Origin: Azospirillum sp.
Lineage (GTDB): Bacteria > Pseudomonadota > Alphaproteobacteria > Azospirillales > Azospirillaceae
Direction: 5' to 3'
Assembly: GCA_016124535.1 (NCBI GenBank)
Contig: WGNK01000021.1
Coordinates: 1 to 64,000, forward strand
Length of the DNA: 64,000 nucleotides
Shown here in pieces: positions 16,416-25,410 of this stretch (position 1 is its first letter; each line of letters starts with the position of its first letter). The notes under the pieces were generated by a model. That model was not told the origin of the DNA, ran no database searches, and saw only the letters and a list, made by a program, of their open reading frames with translations. The position numbers and the translations under genes were made by a program.

Positions 16416-17873
16416 TCACGGTTCGGGAGCCAGGGCGGCGAGCCGGCTTGCCAGCTGCGCGATCATGGTGGCGTTTTCGAGCTGGTCCCGCCAAGGCCGG
16501 GGAAGTGCCCCGTGTCCGAGCCGGGCGCCCGAGAGCGCGCCCGCCATCGCGCCCAGGGTATCGCAGTCACCGCCGTGGAGCACCGCGCAGTGGACGCAGG
16601 CGGCGAAATCATCGGGATGGGTGAAGAAGGCGAATAGGGCAAAGGGCACCGATTCGTCGGCCCGCTGCGACCAGCCGAGTTCGAGGATCGCGGTCTCCGG
16701 CGGGCTGGCCGCGGCGAGATGGCGGGCCAGGGCGGCGAGCTGGTTGCGGAACAGCGCGGTTTGGGCAACCGCCGCCATCCCGTCGAGCAGGGCATCGCGG
16801 AGCAGCGGCTGGCCGGCGCCAAGACGCGAAACGGTGCCGATCGCCCAGGCCAGGACGGCGGCGCCGTCGGCCGCGACCGGATGGGCATGGGTCGGCAGGG
16901 CCGACAGCCGGGCCTTGGCCTCCAACTCCGAAGACCCGGCGTAGAACAGGCCGACCGGTGCCACCCGCATCGCGGCGCCGTTGCCGAACGAGCCCTGGCC
17001 GCCATAGGACCGCCGCGCCGCCTCCTCGAATGAGCAGCCGGTGTCCTGGACGGTGCGGAAGATCGACGGCGCTCCCGGACCATAGCCCCGCCACGGCTCC
17101 TGCCGGTACCGGGTGGCAAAGGCGGCGCCCAACCGTTCCGCCCCGAGATCGCCGTCGCGCTCCAGCACTTCGGCGATCGCCAGGGCCATGGCGGTATCGT
17201 CGGTGTAGTGCAGCGTACCGTTGCCGATACATTCCTCAAGATGCTCTGCCGACAGGGCGCCGAACGCCAGTTCGCCGACGGCATCGCCGATCGCCGAGCC
17301 GACCAGGCCGCCCTGAAAGCGATCGATTCGGGCCGAGGTGGCGGCTCGCCGCGGGCAGGGGGGAAGGCTGGAGGCCGAGGCGGCGCCGAAGGCGGGACCA
17401 GCCGTCGAGTCGGCCGCAGTCAGGGCTTCGCCATCGACGCCGCGGAGCGTGCGTTGCCATAGGCCGCGGCGTTCGGCTTGCTCCAGCAAGGTGCGGTAGA
17501 CCAGCCGATTGGGGCGCTTCTGGTAGAACCAATGGACGTCGACTTCGCCCTCGAGCGTGGTCAGGGCGGCGGCAACCGCCGGGCTGCGGCTGATTCCGAC
17601 CAGGCAGTGAATGACCAGAAGCTCGATCCGGGGGCGCATCTCGGTGTAGAAGTCGAGGATTCGCTCGGCGTGTTCGGTGGTGAAACCGCTCGCCGCCGCG
17701 CTGGCGCCATCTTGCCCGACATCCTCGAAAACCAGATTCAGGCGGCCGCGAAACCACGGATTGACCGGAATCTCCGGCCAGGCGCAGCCGCCACTGACGA
17801 TCGAGATCACCGCCCAATAGTCGGTTGGCCGGATCAGCTGGACCGCTCTTGCGTCGTAGACCTCGAATTTCAT
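16416..17873 (-). CDS. Dual-specificity-type phosphatase fused to ADP-ribosylglycohydrolase
   Basis: This 485-residue protein has two domains. Residues 1-150 form a small cysteine phosphatase with the P-loop HCLVGISRS (His89, Cys90, Arg96), the HCxxGxSRS pattern of dual-specificity phosphatases. Residues from about 183 form an ADP-ribosylglycohydrolase (DraG/ARH family), with FQGGLVGSAIGDAVGE and HYTDDTAMALA (metal-binding TDD). GGDCDTLGAMAGALSGARLG completes the second metal site. It could remove both phosphate and ADP-ribose from proteins or nucleotides. A linker rich in Ala/Ser separates the domains. ATG 17873 precedes MKFEVYDARAV. It converges on cysE; no partner ADP-ribosyltransferase is nearby. 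Confidence 0.85.
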   Translation of the reverse strand: MKFEVYDARAVQLIRPTDYWAVISIVSGGCAWPEIPVNPWFRGRLNLVFEDVGQDGASAAASGFTTEHAERILDFYTEMRPRIELLVIHCLVGISRSPAVAAALTTLEGEVDVHWFYQKRPNRLVYRTLLEQAERRGLWQRTLRGVDGEALTAADSTAGPAFGAASASSLPPCPRRAATSARIDRFQGGLVGSAIGDAVGELAFGALSAEHLEECIGNGTLHYTDDTAMALAIAEVLERDGDLGAERLGAAFATRYRQEPWRGYGPGAPSIFRTVQDTGCSFEEAARRSYGGQGSFGNGAAMRVAPVGLFYAGSSELEAKARLSALPTHAHPVAADGAAVLAWAIGTVSRLGAGQPLLRDALLDGMAAVAQTALFRNQLAALARHLAAASPPETAILELGWSQRADESVPFALFAFFTHPDDFAACVHCAVLHGGDCDTLGAMAGALSGARLGHGALPRPWRDQLENATMIAQLASRLAALAPEP

Positions 17874-18270
17874 TGACCGGCCTTCTGTGCTTTCAGGACA
17901 AGTGCGCAGCCGGCCGGGCCAAGGCCAGGGGCGATCTCCGGACGCGACAACGTGTCCCGGTCGGTTCTGTCCGCCGATTGCCGGAGTCGCCTGCTGCAAC
18001 GCAGCGAATACCGCGCCTGGTACCGCCGGCGGGGCGGCCCGGCCCAGATCTTGGCCGCGGCACCGGCGGTTTGAGCCAGGGAAGCCGCCTCCGGACCGTT
18101 CGATCGGGCGGTGGAGCCGCCGTTTGGCGGTGCCGGCCTCGGCGATCCGCGCGGTCGGACAAAAATGTCGAATAGAGATCTGGACCCGCCGCGGCTGCGG
18201 CACTAGAAAAACAGCTCGGTACCGGGTCAATCGCCGGTGGCCCATGCAACGATCGATAAGGGGGGGACCG
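17874..18270. other. Divergent intergenic region
   Basis: These 397 bases lie between the phosphatase/ARH gene and the first family A gene, and no coding frame is supported. The sequence is GC-rich throughout, with a weaker stretch near 18160-18200 (ACAAAAATGTCGAATAGAG). AAGGGGGGG at 18259-18267 can serve as the ribosome site of the next gene. Confidence 0.4.
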
Positions 18271-18594
18271 ATGCGCAGACTCGTCCTGGTTGCCATGATT
18301 GCTCTGATCGGCGTACTGCCCTTGTCGGTGCAGGCGCAGACCCAGCCACAACCGACCCCGGTGTCCCAGGGCCCCGGCGTTCTCTATCCGATCGCGCTCG
18401 GATTGGGCGCAATCGTCGGCGTCATCGCCTATAATGTCGCCGCTGGCGGCGTCGCCACGGTACCCTTCGTGACCTCGGTTGCCCCGGTCGCCCAGGTCTC
18501 GGCGGCCGATGCCGCCCTGGCGACCAATCGCCTGATGACGGTGACGGCAGCAGTGGTCGGTGCCTGGGTCGCCAATTGGCTGTACGGTCCCTGA
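18271..18594 (+). CDS. Small secreted/membrane protein, family A member 1
   Basis: This 107-residue protein begins with a signal peptide (MRRLVLVAMIALIGVLPLSV, predicted cut after VQA). A short Gln/Pro-rich stretch follows, then a glycine-rich span, YPIALGLGAIVGVIAYN. The C-terminal hydrophobic part reads TAAVVGAWVANWLYGP. The GxIxGVxAYN motif recurs in the next gene (FGVFAYN), so the two are diverged duplicates. No known domain is recognised. A glycine-zipper-like envelope protein is likely. ATG 18271 is preceded by a G-rich ribosome site. Confidence 0.65.
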   Translation: MRRLVLVAMIALIGVLPLSVQAQTQPQPTPVSQGPGVLYPIALGLGAIVGVIAYNVAAGGVATVPFVTSVAPVAQVSAADAALATNRLMTVTAAVVGAWVANWLYGP

Positions 18595-18679
18595 GCGCAC
18601 GGTTTGGGGCCTGAGTTTGACGCCTGAGTTCTTCCGCGGACGCCGATTCCGCACCGCACCGACAGAGCAAGGACGAGAC

Positions 18680-19225
18680 ATGCGCGGACCGGTCATCGTC
18701 GCCCTGGTTGTTTCCCTGATCCTGACGCCGCTTGGCTGGGCTCGGCCGGCATTGGCCCAGTCCGAGCCTCAGGTGGAAACCGCGGCACCGATGGCGCCGG
18801 TCGACAACCGATTGTTGGTGGTCGGTCTGGGCATGATCTTCGGTGTCTTCGCCTATAATTACGGCGCCGCCGCGGTTGGTCCGATGCTGCCGGCGCTGGG
18901 CCGGGTCGCGATCAACCTTCAGGGTGTCGGCGCCGGCCTGCTGCGCGGGGTCGGCTCCGCCGCGGTCAGCCTGGGTACGCCGGGTGCGGTGGGGCGCGCC
19001 GCAGCCGCGGCTGCGGCGATTCCGCTGCCGGCACCGGCGGTGGTCGCGGCCCCGGTGGCGGGCGCTGCCGCAGCCGCGGCGGTGGCGGCACCGGGACTGA
19101 CCGCACCGGCGACGACATTTTTCCGCAGCAGCCTCGCAGCGGTTGCCTCGGCGGGCGGTGGCGCCATCGTCGCCAAATACCTTCACGACATCTTCGCCTG
19201 GATGTCAGGCGGATCGGGCAGCTAG
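18680..19225 (+). CDS. Small secreted/membrane protein, family A member 2
   Basis: This 181-residue protein has a signal peptide (MRGPVIVALVVSLILTPLGW, cut likely after ALA). LLVVGLGMIFGVFAYNYGA follows and aligns with the previous protein. A long Ala/Val/Pro-rich low-complexity middle (about residues 85-145) contains repeated AAVAAP-like words. The end, SAGGGAIVAKYLHDIFAW, parallels TAAVVGAWVANWLY of member 1. The extra middle segment explains the size difference. It lies 85 bases downstream of its paralogue and probably on the same transcript. Its function is unknown. Confidence 0.65.
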   Translation: MRGPVIVALVVSLILTPLGWARPALAQSEPQVETAAPMAPVDNRLLVVGLGMIFGVFAYNYGAAAVGPMLPALGRVAINLQGVGAGLLRGVGSAAVSLGTPGAVGRAAAAAAAIPLPAPAVVAAPVAGAAAAAAVAAPGLTAPATTFFRSSLAAVASAGGGAIVAKYLHDIFAWMSGGSGS

Positions 19226-19255
19226 GCCATCGCGACAAGGCGGGACCGCCAAGGC

Positions 19256-20326
19256 TTGGGCGATTGCGAGCGGGCGAGGGCCGATAAAACGACATCGATT
19301 CGGACTGTGGCGGCGCTGGAGCAGCGTGGCCTGATCACTGCGGAAGCCTTGGCTCCCTTGAACGAGGTGGCTCGGCGGTTTGCCGTTTCGATCACCCCGG
19401 CGGTGCTTGAGGCGATCGCCGAGGCCGGTCAACCCGACGGTATCGCGCGGCAATATGTGCCGGCGGTGGCGGAACTGGCGCAGTGCGACGACGAACGGCC
19501 CGACCCGATCGGCGACCAGCACTTCTCGCCGCTGCCGGGGATCGTCCATCGCTATCCCGACCGCGCACTGCTGAAGCCGCTGCATGTCTGCCCGGTCTAT
19601 TGCCGGTTCTGTTTCCGCCGCGAAGTGGTCGGTCCGGGCAGCCAGGCGCTGACCGAAGCCGAACTCGACGCCGCATTGGGCTATATCCGCGACCACCCGC
19701 AGATCTGGGAAGTGATCCTCACCGGCGGCGATCCGCTGATGCTGTCGCCGCGCCGGCTGGGTGCGATCATGGATCGACTCGACGGCATCGACCATGTCGG
19801 GGTGGTTCGGCTGCATACGCGGGTTCCGGTCGCCGATCCCGAACGGGTCGATGAAACGGCGATCACGGCGTTGAAGCGGCGCACCCCGGTATGGGTGGCG
19901 ATCCACGTCAACCACCCGGACGAGCTGACGACGGCCGCGCGCCGCGCCTGCGCCGCGCTGGCCGATGCCGGTCTGCCGCTGCTCAGCCAGAGCGTGTTGC
20001 TGAAGGGGGTCAATGACGATGCCGCCGTCCTGACCCGGCTGTTCCGTGCGCTGGTGGCCTTGCGAATCAAGCCCTATTACCTGCACCACCCGGATCTCGC
20101 CCGCGGCACCGGCCATTTCCGGCCGGAGATCGCCGACGGCCAGGCGCTGGTTGCGGCACTGCGTGGACGGGTTTCGGGGCTATGCCAGCCGACTTACGTG
20201 CTCGACATTCCCGGCGGGTTCGGCAAGGTGCCGATCGGACAATGCTATCTGGAAACCGCCGAAGACGGCAGCCATACCGTTACCGACCCGGACGGCGGCA
20301 GCCACCGCTACCCGCGCCAGGTGTAG
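19256..20326 (+). CDS. epmB: KamA-family radical SAM aminomutase, EpmB-like
   Basis: This protein of about 356 residues has the radical SAM cluster motif CPVYCRFC (Cys112, 116, 119), TGGDPLMLS, and the PLP-lysine region LDIPGGFGKVPI near the C-terminus. These features fit lysine 2,3-aminomutase-like proteins. The short length and alphaproteobacterial context favour EpmB, which converts alpha-lysine to beta-lysine for EF-P modification. Catabolic KamA cannot be excluded, and no epmA is in view. The start is uncertain: 19256 is TTG, and a GTG some 50 bases downstream is also in frame. It converges on purQ with a 2-base gap. Confidence 0.82.
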   Translation: MGDCERARADKTTSIRTVAALEQRGLITAEALAPLNEVARRFAVSITPAVLEAIAEAGQPDGIARQYVPAVAELAQCDDERPDPIGDQHFSPLPGIVHRYPDRALLKPLHVCPVYCRFCFRREVVGPGSQALTEAELDAALGYIRDHPQIWEVILTGGDPLMLSPRRLGAIMDRLDGIDHVGVVRLHTRVPVADPERVDETAITALKRRTPVWVAIHVNHPDELTTAARRACAALADAGLPLLSQSVLLKGVNDDAAVLTRLFRALVALRIKPYYLHHPDLARGTGHFRPEIADGQALVAALRGRVSGLCQPTYVLDIPGGFGKVPIGQCYLETAEDGSHTVTDPDGGSHRYPRQV

Positions 20327-20328
20327 GA

Positions 20329-20991
<663 letters not shown>

Positions 20992-21328
20992 CGGGAAGCT
21001 CTCGCGGCAGGGATGGGCAGCGTCGCCCCCGCCCTCGCGTCCCCTTGGGGGATGGCACGAAAATGCCCAAAACACTTTGTAACCAGCAGCTTAGGGACGA
21101 CCCCAAACCACCTTCGACGGGGAAGGTTTATCAGCGGATCGGACCTCCGGCAAGTCCCCTGTGACCGGCCGGCTCCGCTTTCCGCCCGGCGCGAGGACGG
21201 CAGGGTTGGTCAGGGACCTCCGGGGCGAGAGATCGGCCGTTCGGCGGTCCGTCGGCTTTCTCCAAGGCAGGCCCGGTCCGATCAACCGCACCCGCCGGGA
21301 CCGGGCGGACAAAGGCCGGTGGCAAGGG
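20992..21328. other. Intergenic region upstream of purQ
   Basis: These 337 bases lie between murJ and purQ, both on the minus strand. No open frame with gene-like composition is visible and no purS is present. A lower-GC patch near 21070-21135 (TTTGTAACCAGCAGC, GAAGGTTTATCAGCG) is the best place for a purQ promoter. No riboswitch or T-tract hairpin was recognised. Confidence 0.4.
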
Positions 21329-22888
21329 TCAATCGACCGGTGCCGGCGGACGGCGGATCAACTCGCGCAATTCGGCGGGGCGGAGGCCGCCGGTGGCGGT
21401 CGCGAGGGCGAAATAGCCGGCAAGACCGAGCGTCACCGTCAGCGCCAGCGCCGCGAAACGGCCGGCGCCCGGAGCGCCGACCCAGGGGGCGAGCGCAAGC
21501 CCGGCCAGATGGACCAAGCCGCCCATGCCGACGCCGGCGAGCACGATCCGCGGCGCCCGGCGCAGCAGCCGGGGGTCGAGCGCCAACGCGCCGCGGCGGG
21601 CCAGGCCGGCGGCGAGCAGCGCCGCGTTGAGCCAGGCGGCGAGGGCGGTGGCGGCGGCGATGCCGACATGGCCGAGCCAGGGCATCAGCGCCAGGGCCAG
21701 CGCGGCATTGGCGATCGCGGCAACGCCGGCCAGCTTGACCGGGGTTGCGGTGTCCTGATGGGCATAGTGGATCGTGCTCAGCACCTTGGCGATCAGGTAA
21801 GCCGGAATCCCGGCGGCGTAGCCGGCCAGCGCCGCGGCGGTGGCGGCGGTCTCAACCGTGCCGAAGGCTCCGCGCTGGAACAGCACGGAGATGATCGGCG
21901 CCGACGCCACGGCCAGCGCGACCGCCGCCGGCACGCCCAGGACCAGGCTGAACTCCAGGGCGCGGCCGACATAGTGTCGCACCGCGCCCTGGTTGCCGGC
22001 CGCGGCATGGCGCGACAGCAACGGCAGCAGCGTCGTGCCGATTGCGATGCCGATCACGCCCAGCGGCAATTGATAGAGGCGATCGGCGTAATAGAGGTAG
22101 GACACCGCACCGGTCGGCAACAGCGAGGCGAGCACGATGTTGACGAACAGGTTGACCTGCATGATGCCGGTGCCGATCGCGCCCGGCCCCATCAACCGCA
22201 GCAGCCGGACCACCGTCGGGGTCAGGCGCGGCCGGACCAGCGGCAGCCTGACCCCGGCGCGCCGGCACGCCCAGTACAGCCACAACAGCTGGGTCACCCC
22301 GGCGGCCGCAACACCGTGGGCCAGGGCATAGGTGGGCCGCCAGCCGGTCACCGCGGCCAGCCCGAGGCTGGCGATCAGGGTCACGTTGAACGCGATGGGC
22401 GCCGCCGCGAAGGCGGCAAAGCGGCCCATGGCATTGAGCACGCCGCCCAGCAAGGCGGTCACCGAGATCAGCGCCAGGTAGGGAAAGGCGCAGCGCGCAA
22501 GATCGATCGCCAGAGCAAATTTTTCCGGCTGGTCGGCGAAGCCGGGCGCCAGGACCACCATCAACCACGGCATCGCCACGATCATCAGGACCGTGAAGGG
22601 CAGCATCACTGCCAGCATCGCCGCCAAGGCCTCGGCGGCGAAGGTTTGCGCCGCGACGCGCCCGGAGTCTTCGAGCCGGGCGGCGAACAGCGGCACGAAG
22701 GACACGCTGAACGCCCCCTCGGCGAACAGCCGGCGGAAGAAATTGGGCAGCTTCAGGGCCACGAAGAAAGCGTCGGCACCGGGGCCGGCGCCCAGAATCG
22801 CGGCGGTCAGAATATCGCGGGCGAACCCGAACACCCGACTGATCAGGGTCAGCCCGCCGACCGTCGCGATCGCCCGGGCAAAGCTCAT
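21329..22888 (-). CDS. murJ: Lipid II flippase MurJ
   Basis: This 519-residue polytopic protein of the MviN/MurJ family flips lipid II across the inner membrane for peptidoglycan synthesis. The N-terminus (SFARAIATVGGLTLISRVFG, FARDILTAAILG, ADAFFVALKLPNFFRRLFAE) is the family signature, including the Arg residues of the central cavity. About 14 spans follow, with HYAHQDTATPVK in the second half. In alphaproteobacteria murJ is often immediately downstream of glnD. Here five small paralogous genes sit between the two. The start ATG 22888 is 10 bases after the stop of the last of them, so murJ is probably cotranscribed with them. Confidence 0.95.
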   Translation of the reverse strand: MSFARAIATVGGLTLISRVFGFARDILTAAILGAGPGADAFFVALKLPNFFRRLFAEGAFSVSFVPLFAARLEDSGRVAAQTFAAEALAAMLAVMLPFTVLMIVAMPWLMVVLAPGFADQPEKFALAIDLARCAFPYLALISVTALLGGVLNAMGRFAAFAAAPIAFNVTLIASLGLAAVTGWRPTYALAHGVAAAGVTQLLWLYWACRRAGVRLPLVRPRLTPTVVRLLRLMGPGAIGTGIMQVNLFVNIVLASLLPTGAVSYLYYADRLYQLPLGVIGIAIGTTLLPLLSRHAAAGNQGAVRHYVGRALEFSLVLGVPAAVALAVASAPIISVLFQRGAFGTVETAATAAALAGYAAGIPAYLIAKVLSTIHYAHQDTATPVKLAGVAAIANAALALALMPWLGHVGIAAATALAAWLNAALLAAGLARRGALALDPRLLRRAPRIVLAGVGMGGLVHLAGLALAPWVGAPGAGRFAALALTVTLGLAGYFALATATGGLRPAELRELIRRPPAPVD

Positions 22889-22898
22889 TGCCCAGCCG

Positions 22899-23372
22899 TC
22901 ACGGCGTCAGCTTGGGCAGGTCCGGTAGCGGCGGCAGCTTCGGCAGGTCCGTCAAGTCCAGGTGGACGGTGTTGACCCAGTGCAGGCCAAGCGCCGTACC
23001 GATCGCGGCCAGACCGCTGACCACGCCGACGATGCAGCCGATTCCGGCGGTCGCCGCCAGCGCCGAGGCGGTCGTCGCTGCGCCGACGCCGGTGGCCGCC
23101 ACAGTCAGCGCGGGCAGGGTGACGGCCAGGGCGCCGGCAGCGGCACCGGCGGTACAGCCGATGATCACGGTATCGATGCTGACGAAGCCATCGGTACTGG
23201 CGGCACCGGCGGCGCCCGCGTCACCGGGCGCCGCGACCAGGATCGGTTCGGGCCGGTACGCCGCGGCAGGCCAGGGGCCGGACAGCTGTGCCCGGGTCTG
23301 CGCCTGCGCCGGGATCGCCGCCGAGGCCAGGGTCAGGAACAGTCCGATGGTGATTGCAGGTCGCAGCGTCAT
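22899..23372 (-). CDS. Two-cysteine membrane protein, family B member 1
   Basis: This 157-residue protein has a signal peptide (MTLRPAITIGLFLTLASA, cut after AQA) and a Pro/Ala linker. The core hydrophobic hairpin begins TVIIGCTAGAAAG and ends AGIGCIVGVV. The two Cys are separated by exactly 39 residues, as in the other four members. It differs by a C-terminal Leu/Pro repeat tail (TDLPKLPPLPDLPKLTP) replacing the usual SLF/AIF end. GGAG sits 6-7 bases before ATG 23372. Last gene of the five-gene cluster, 10 bases before murJ. Family unknown. Confidence 0.7.
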   Translation of the reverse strand: MTLRPAITIGLFLTLASAAIPAQAQTRAQLSGPWPAAAYRPEPILVAAPGDAGAAGAASTDGFVSIDTVIIGCTAGAAAGALAVTLPALTVAATGVGAATTASALAATAGIGCIVGVVSGLAAIGTALGLHWVNTVHLDLTDLPKLPPLPDLPKLTP

Positions 23373-23473
23373 ACCCGGCTCCAAAATTGCCTCAACCGAC
23401 CGTCCCGGCGCCCTTGGTCGTGGCCACCACCTCGCCGGCCGCCACACCTTGGCCTCGAGCTCGGGACGGGCCC

Positions 23474-23884
23474 CTAGAAAATCGCGCTGAAGGCTGCGCC
23501 GATCCGGTCGAAAATCCAGCCGATCGTGGTGATCACGACATTGGCAAACAACCCGACCGTGCAGCCTATTCCCGAAGTCGCCGCCACCGCCGCCACCGCC
23601 GGCAAGGCTCCCGCCGCTCCGGCCCAGGCCGCCAGCGGCGGGACCGCGAGCGCCGCCGCCCCGGCCGCAGCGCCGATGGCGCAGCCGAAAAAGACCGTGC
23701 TGCCAGAAACGATCTTTTCCTTGGGCTTTTCGGATGTGCCCGGCGGTGGAGTGATGACGGGGGCTGCCGCCAGGATGATGTCTGAACGGGTCCCGGCCTC
23801 AGCACCCTGAGTCGACCGGCCGAAGCCGGTCGCGGCGGCGGCCAACAATACCATCACGGCCAGGATGATGGGTCCGCTCTTCAT
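23474..23884 (-). CDS. Two-cysteine membrane protein, family B member 2
   Basis: This 136-residue protein has a signal peptide (MKSGPIILAVMVLLAAAATG), a Pro/Lys-rich linker, and the core STVFFGCAIGAAAGAAALAV-PPLAAW. SGIGCTVGLF with the second Cys follows 39 residues after the first. The C-terminus is amphipathic and ends in SAIF, like the SLF ends of members 3-5. GGAG lies 6 bases before ATG 23884. It resembles member 1 most in its Ala-rich hairpin. No enzyme motif is present; it is likely an envelope membrane protein. 101 bases separate it from member 1. Confidence 0.7.
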   Translation of the reverse strand: MKSGPIILAVMVLLAAAATGFGRSTQGAEAGTRSDIILAAAPVITPPPGTSEKPKEKIVSGSTVFFGCAIGAAAGAAALAVPPLAAWAGAAGALPAVAAVAATSGIGCTVGLFANVVITTIGWIFDRIGAAFSAIF

Positions 23885-24043
23885 GCAATGCTCCGAAAGC
23901 CTCGGGATCGATCGACCGGCTTGAAAACTCTTGCAGGCTGAAAGCCGAATAGCCAACGGTGTTCCTGCGCGCCAATCATGCCCCGAGCCGCAGGGTCCGG
24001 TCAACCACCCTGCAGACCATCCGGCTGGTGTGGCGCTTTCCGG

Positions 24044-24421
24044 TCAGAACAGGCTCTGGACCGCGTGGCCAACGCCCCTGACGCTGGAGATCGCGGCCGA
24101 GGTGACGGTGCCGCCGAGAATTCCGAAATAGCAGCCGAACGCCGTGCGCATGGCGGTGCCGGCCAGGCCCAGCGGCCAGCCGATATAGGGTGACCACGCG
24201 ACCAGTGGCGGTACCCCGACCAGAAGGGCGCCCAGCGAGGCGCCGAAGCCGCACCAATAAAAGGCCGTATTGTTATCGATGAACGGCGCCGGCTCGCGCT
24301 CGAAGAGCTGGACCGCCGGGGGCGCCGACAGCGGCTCGGCCTGCGCCGCCACGGAAAAAGGCAGCGAAACCGATAGCCAAACCGCGAGGGCGATCACGGC
24401 AAGCGTTGTCCAACGTGTCAT
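24044..24421 (-). CDS. Two-cysteine membrane protein, family B member 3
   Basis: This 125-residue protein has a signal peptide (MTRWTTLAVIALAVWLSVSL, cut after VAA) and a short acidic/proline linker. The core TAFYWCGFGASLGALLVGVP-PLVAW is followed by AFGCYFGIL with the second Cys at +40. The C-terminus ends AVQSLF, matching TLHSLF of members 4 and 5. It is the shortest member, with the least linker. The ribosome site is weak (GAG before ATG 24421). It shares strand and spacing with its neighbours and probably belongs to one operon. Confidence 0.7.
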   Translation of the reverse strand: MTRWTTLAVIALAVWLSVSLPFSVAAQAEPLSAPPAVQLFEREPAPFIDNNTAFYWCGFGASLGALLVGVPPLVAWSPYIGWPLGLAGTAMRTAFGCYFGILGGTVTSAAISSVRGVGHAVQSLF

Positions 24422-24458
24422 AGGGCGGCTCGTTCGGTTGAGAACCCGAAGCCGGGCA

Positions 24459-24893
24459 TCAGAACAGGCTGTGCAGGGTCTGTCCAACATTGTGCAGGAC
24501 GGTCCGGGTCCCGGAATAGGCGCCGGCGGCGAGAACCGCGGCGTAGCAGCCGAGACCGCCCCGCAACAGCATGGCGCCGGTCGACGCGATCGCTCCGGAA
24601 TAGGATGTCCACGAGGTCAGGGGGTAGATCGCCAGCGTGAAGATGCCGAGGCTCCCGCCGACCCCGCAGGAATAAAATACCGTGCTGGTGTCGATCAAAC
24701 GGTCGTCGGGTTTGGTCCAGCCCGGCCACAGCGGCAGGTAGCCGGCCCGTTCCGACGGGGCGGTGCTGGCGGGCGCTGCCTCGGCCTGCGGCGGCGGCTG
24801 CGGCGGTTCCGGCGGCTCCTGGCACAATGCCGGAGCCGCGGCGGCGAGCCAAACCATGACGGCGTAGGCGGGAACGGTGCGGGAATATGTCAT
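24459..24893 (-). CDS. Two-cysteine membrane protein, family B member 4
   Basis: This 144-residue protein has a signal peptide (MTYSRTVPAYAVMVWLAAAA, cut near ALC/QE), a linker of Pro-Pro repeats, then PGWTKPDDRLIDTSTVFYSC. RGGLGCYAAVLAAGAYSGT follows, with Cys to Cys 39 residues apart. The end is GQTLHSLF. It is most like member 5, sharing PGW(T/V)KP and RGGLGCYAA. ATG 24893 or the adjacent GTG 24896 may be the start; GGAG lies 7 or 10 bases upstream. The Cys at the signal-peptide end (ALCQ) is probably not a lipobox. Confidence 0.7.
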   Translation of the reverse strand: MTYSRTVPAYAVMVWLAAAAPALCQEPPEPPQPPPQAEAAPASTAPSERAGYLPLWPGWTKPDDRLIDTSTVFYSCGVGGSLGIFTLAIYPLTSWTSYSGAIASTGAMLLRGGLGCYAAVLAAGAYSGTRTVLHNVGQTLHSLF

Positions 24894-24936
24894 CACGAGG
24901 CAGCTCCGGCTGGCAGAGTCGGGCCAGAGGGCGAGG

Positions 24937-25410
24937 TCAGAACAGCGAGTGCAGGGTTTGCCCGGTCCGATCCATCAGGCTCTTGGTGGCCGAATAGGCA
25001 CCGGCGGCGACCAGCGCGGCATAGCACCCGAGCCCGCCCCGCAAAATCACCGCCCCCATCGCCGGCAGGGCTCCGGCGTAGAGGGCCCAGCCCGGCATCG
25101 GATAGAACGAGACGGTGAGCGCGGCCAGACTGCCGCCGGTGAAGCAGGCAAAAAAGGCGGTGGACGGGTCGACCCATTGGTCGGTCGGCTTCACCCAGCC
25201 CGGTCCGAGCGGGATATAGCCGGGACCGGGACCGGTCGGTATGGCCGGAGCGGGGGCTGCAGGCTGGGGCGGCGGCTGGGGTGCGGTTTGGGCGGTGCCG
25301 GCCGCCGGCTCGGCCGGTGCCTGGGCATAAGCTGCACCGGGAGAGAGCGAAACCCAGCCGACCACGGCCAACGCCGCACTCAACCCGGTCAGGCGTGATC
25401 CGATACCCAT
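24937..25410 (-). CDS. Two-cysteine membrane protein, family B member 5
   Basis: First gene of the cluster, 157 residues. It has a signal peptide (MGIGSRLTGLSAALAVVGWV, cut after AYA), a long Pro/Ala/Gln linker of about 35 residues, then PLGPGWVKPTDQWVDPSTAF with FFACFTGGSL. The hairpin closes with RGGLGCYAALVAAGAYS, and the C-terminus is GQTLHSLF. Pro-rich linker length varies among members while the 39-residue Cys spacing is fixed. ATG 25410 follows a G-rich ribosome site. The promoter must lie in the 130 bases before the glnD terminator hairpin. Confidence 0.7.
   Translation of the reverse strand: MGIGSRLTGLSAALAVVGWVSLSPGAAYAQAPAEPAAGTAQTAPQPPPQPAAPAPAIPTGPGPGYIPLGPGWVKPTDQWVDPSTAFFACFTGGSLAALTVSFYPMPGWALYAGALPAMGAVILRGGLGCYAALVAAGAYSATKSLMDRTGQTLHSLF

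Noticed and set aside
19256..20326. Catabolic lysine 2,3-aminomutase (KamA)
   Set aside because: The protein is short and has no lysine-fermentation neighbours. The EpmB-like call is preferred, though not proven.
20992..21328. purS upstream of purQ
   Set aside because: No frame of about 80 codons with PurS-like sequence was found in the gap.
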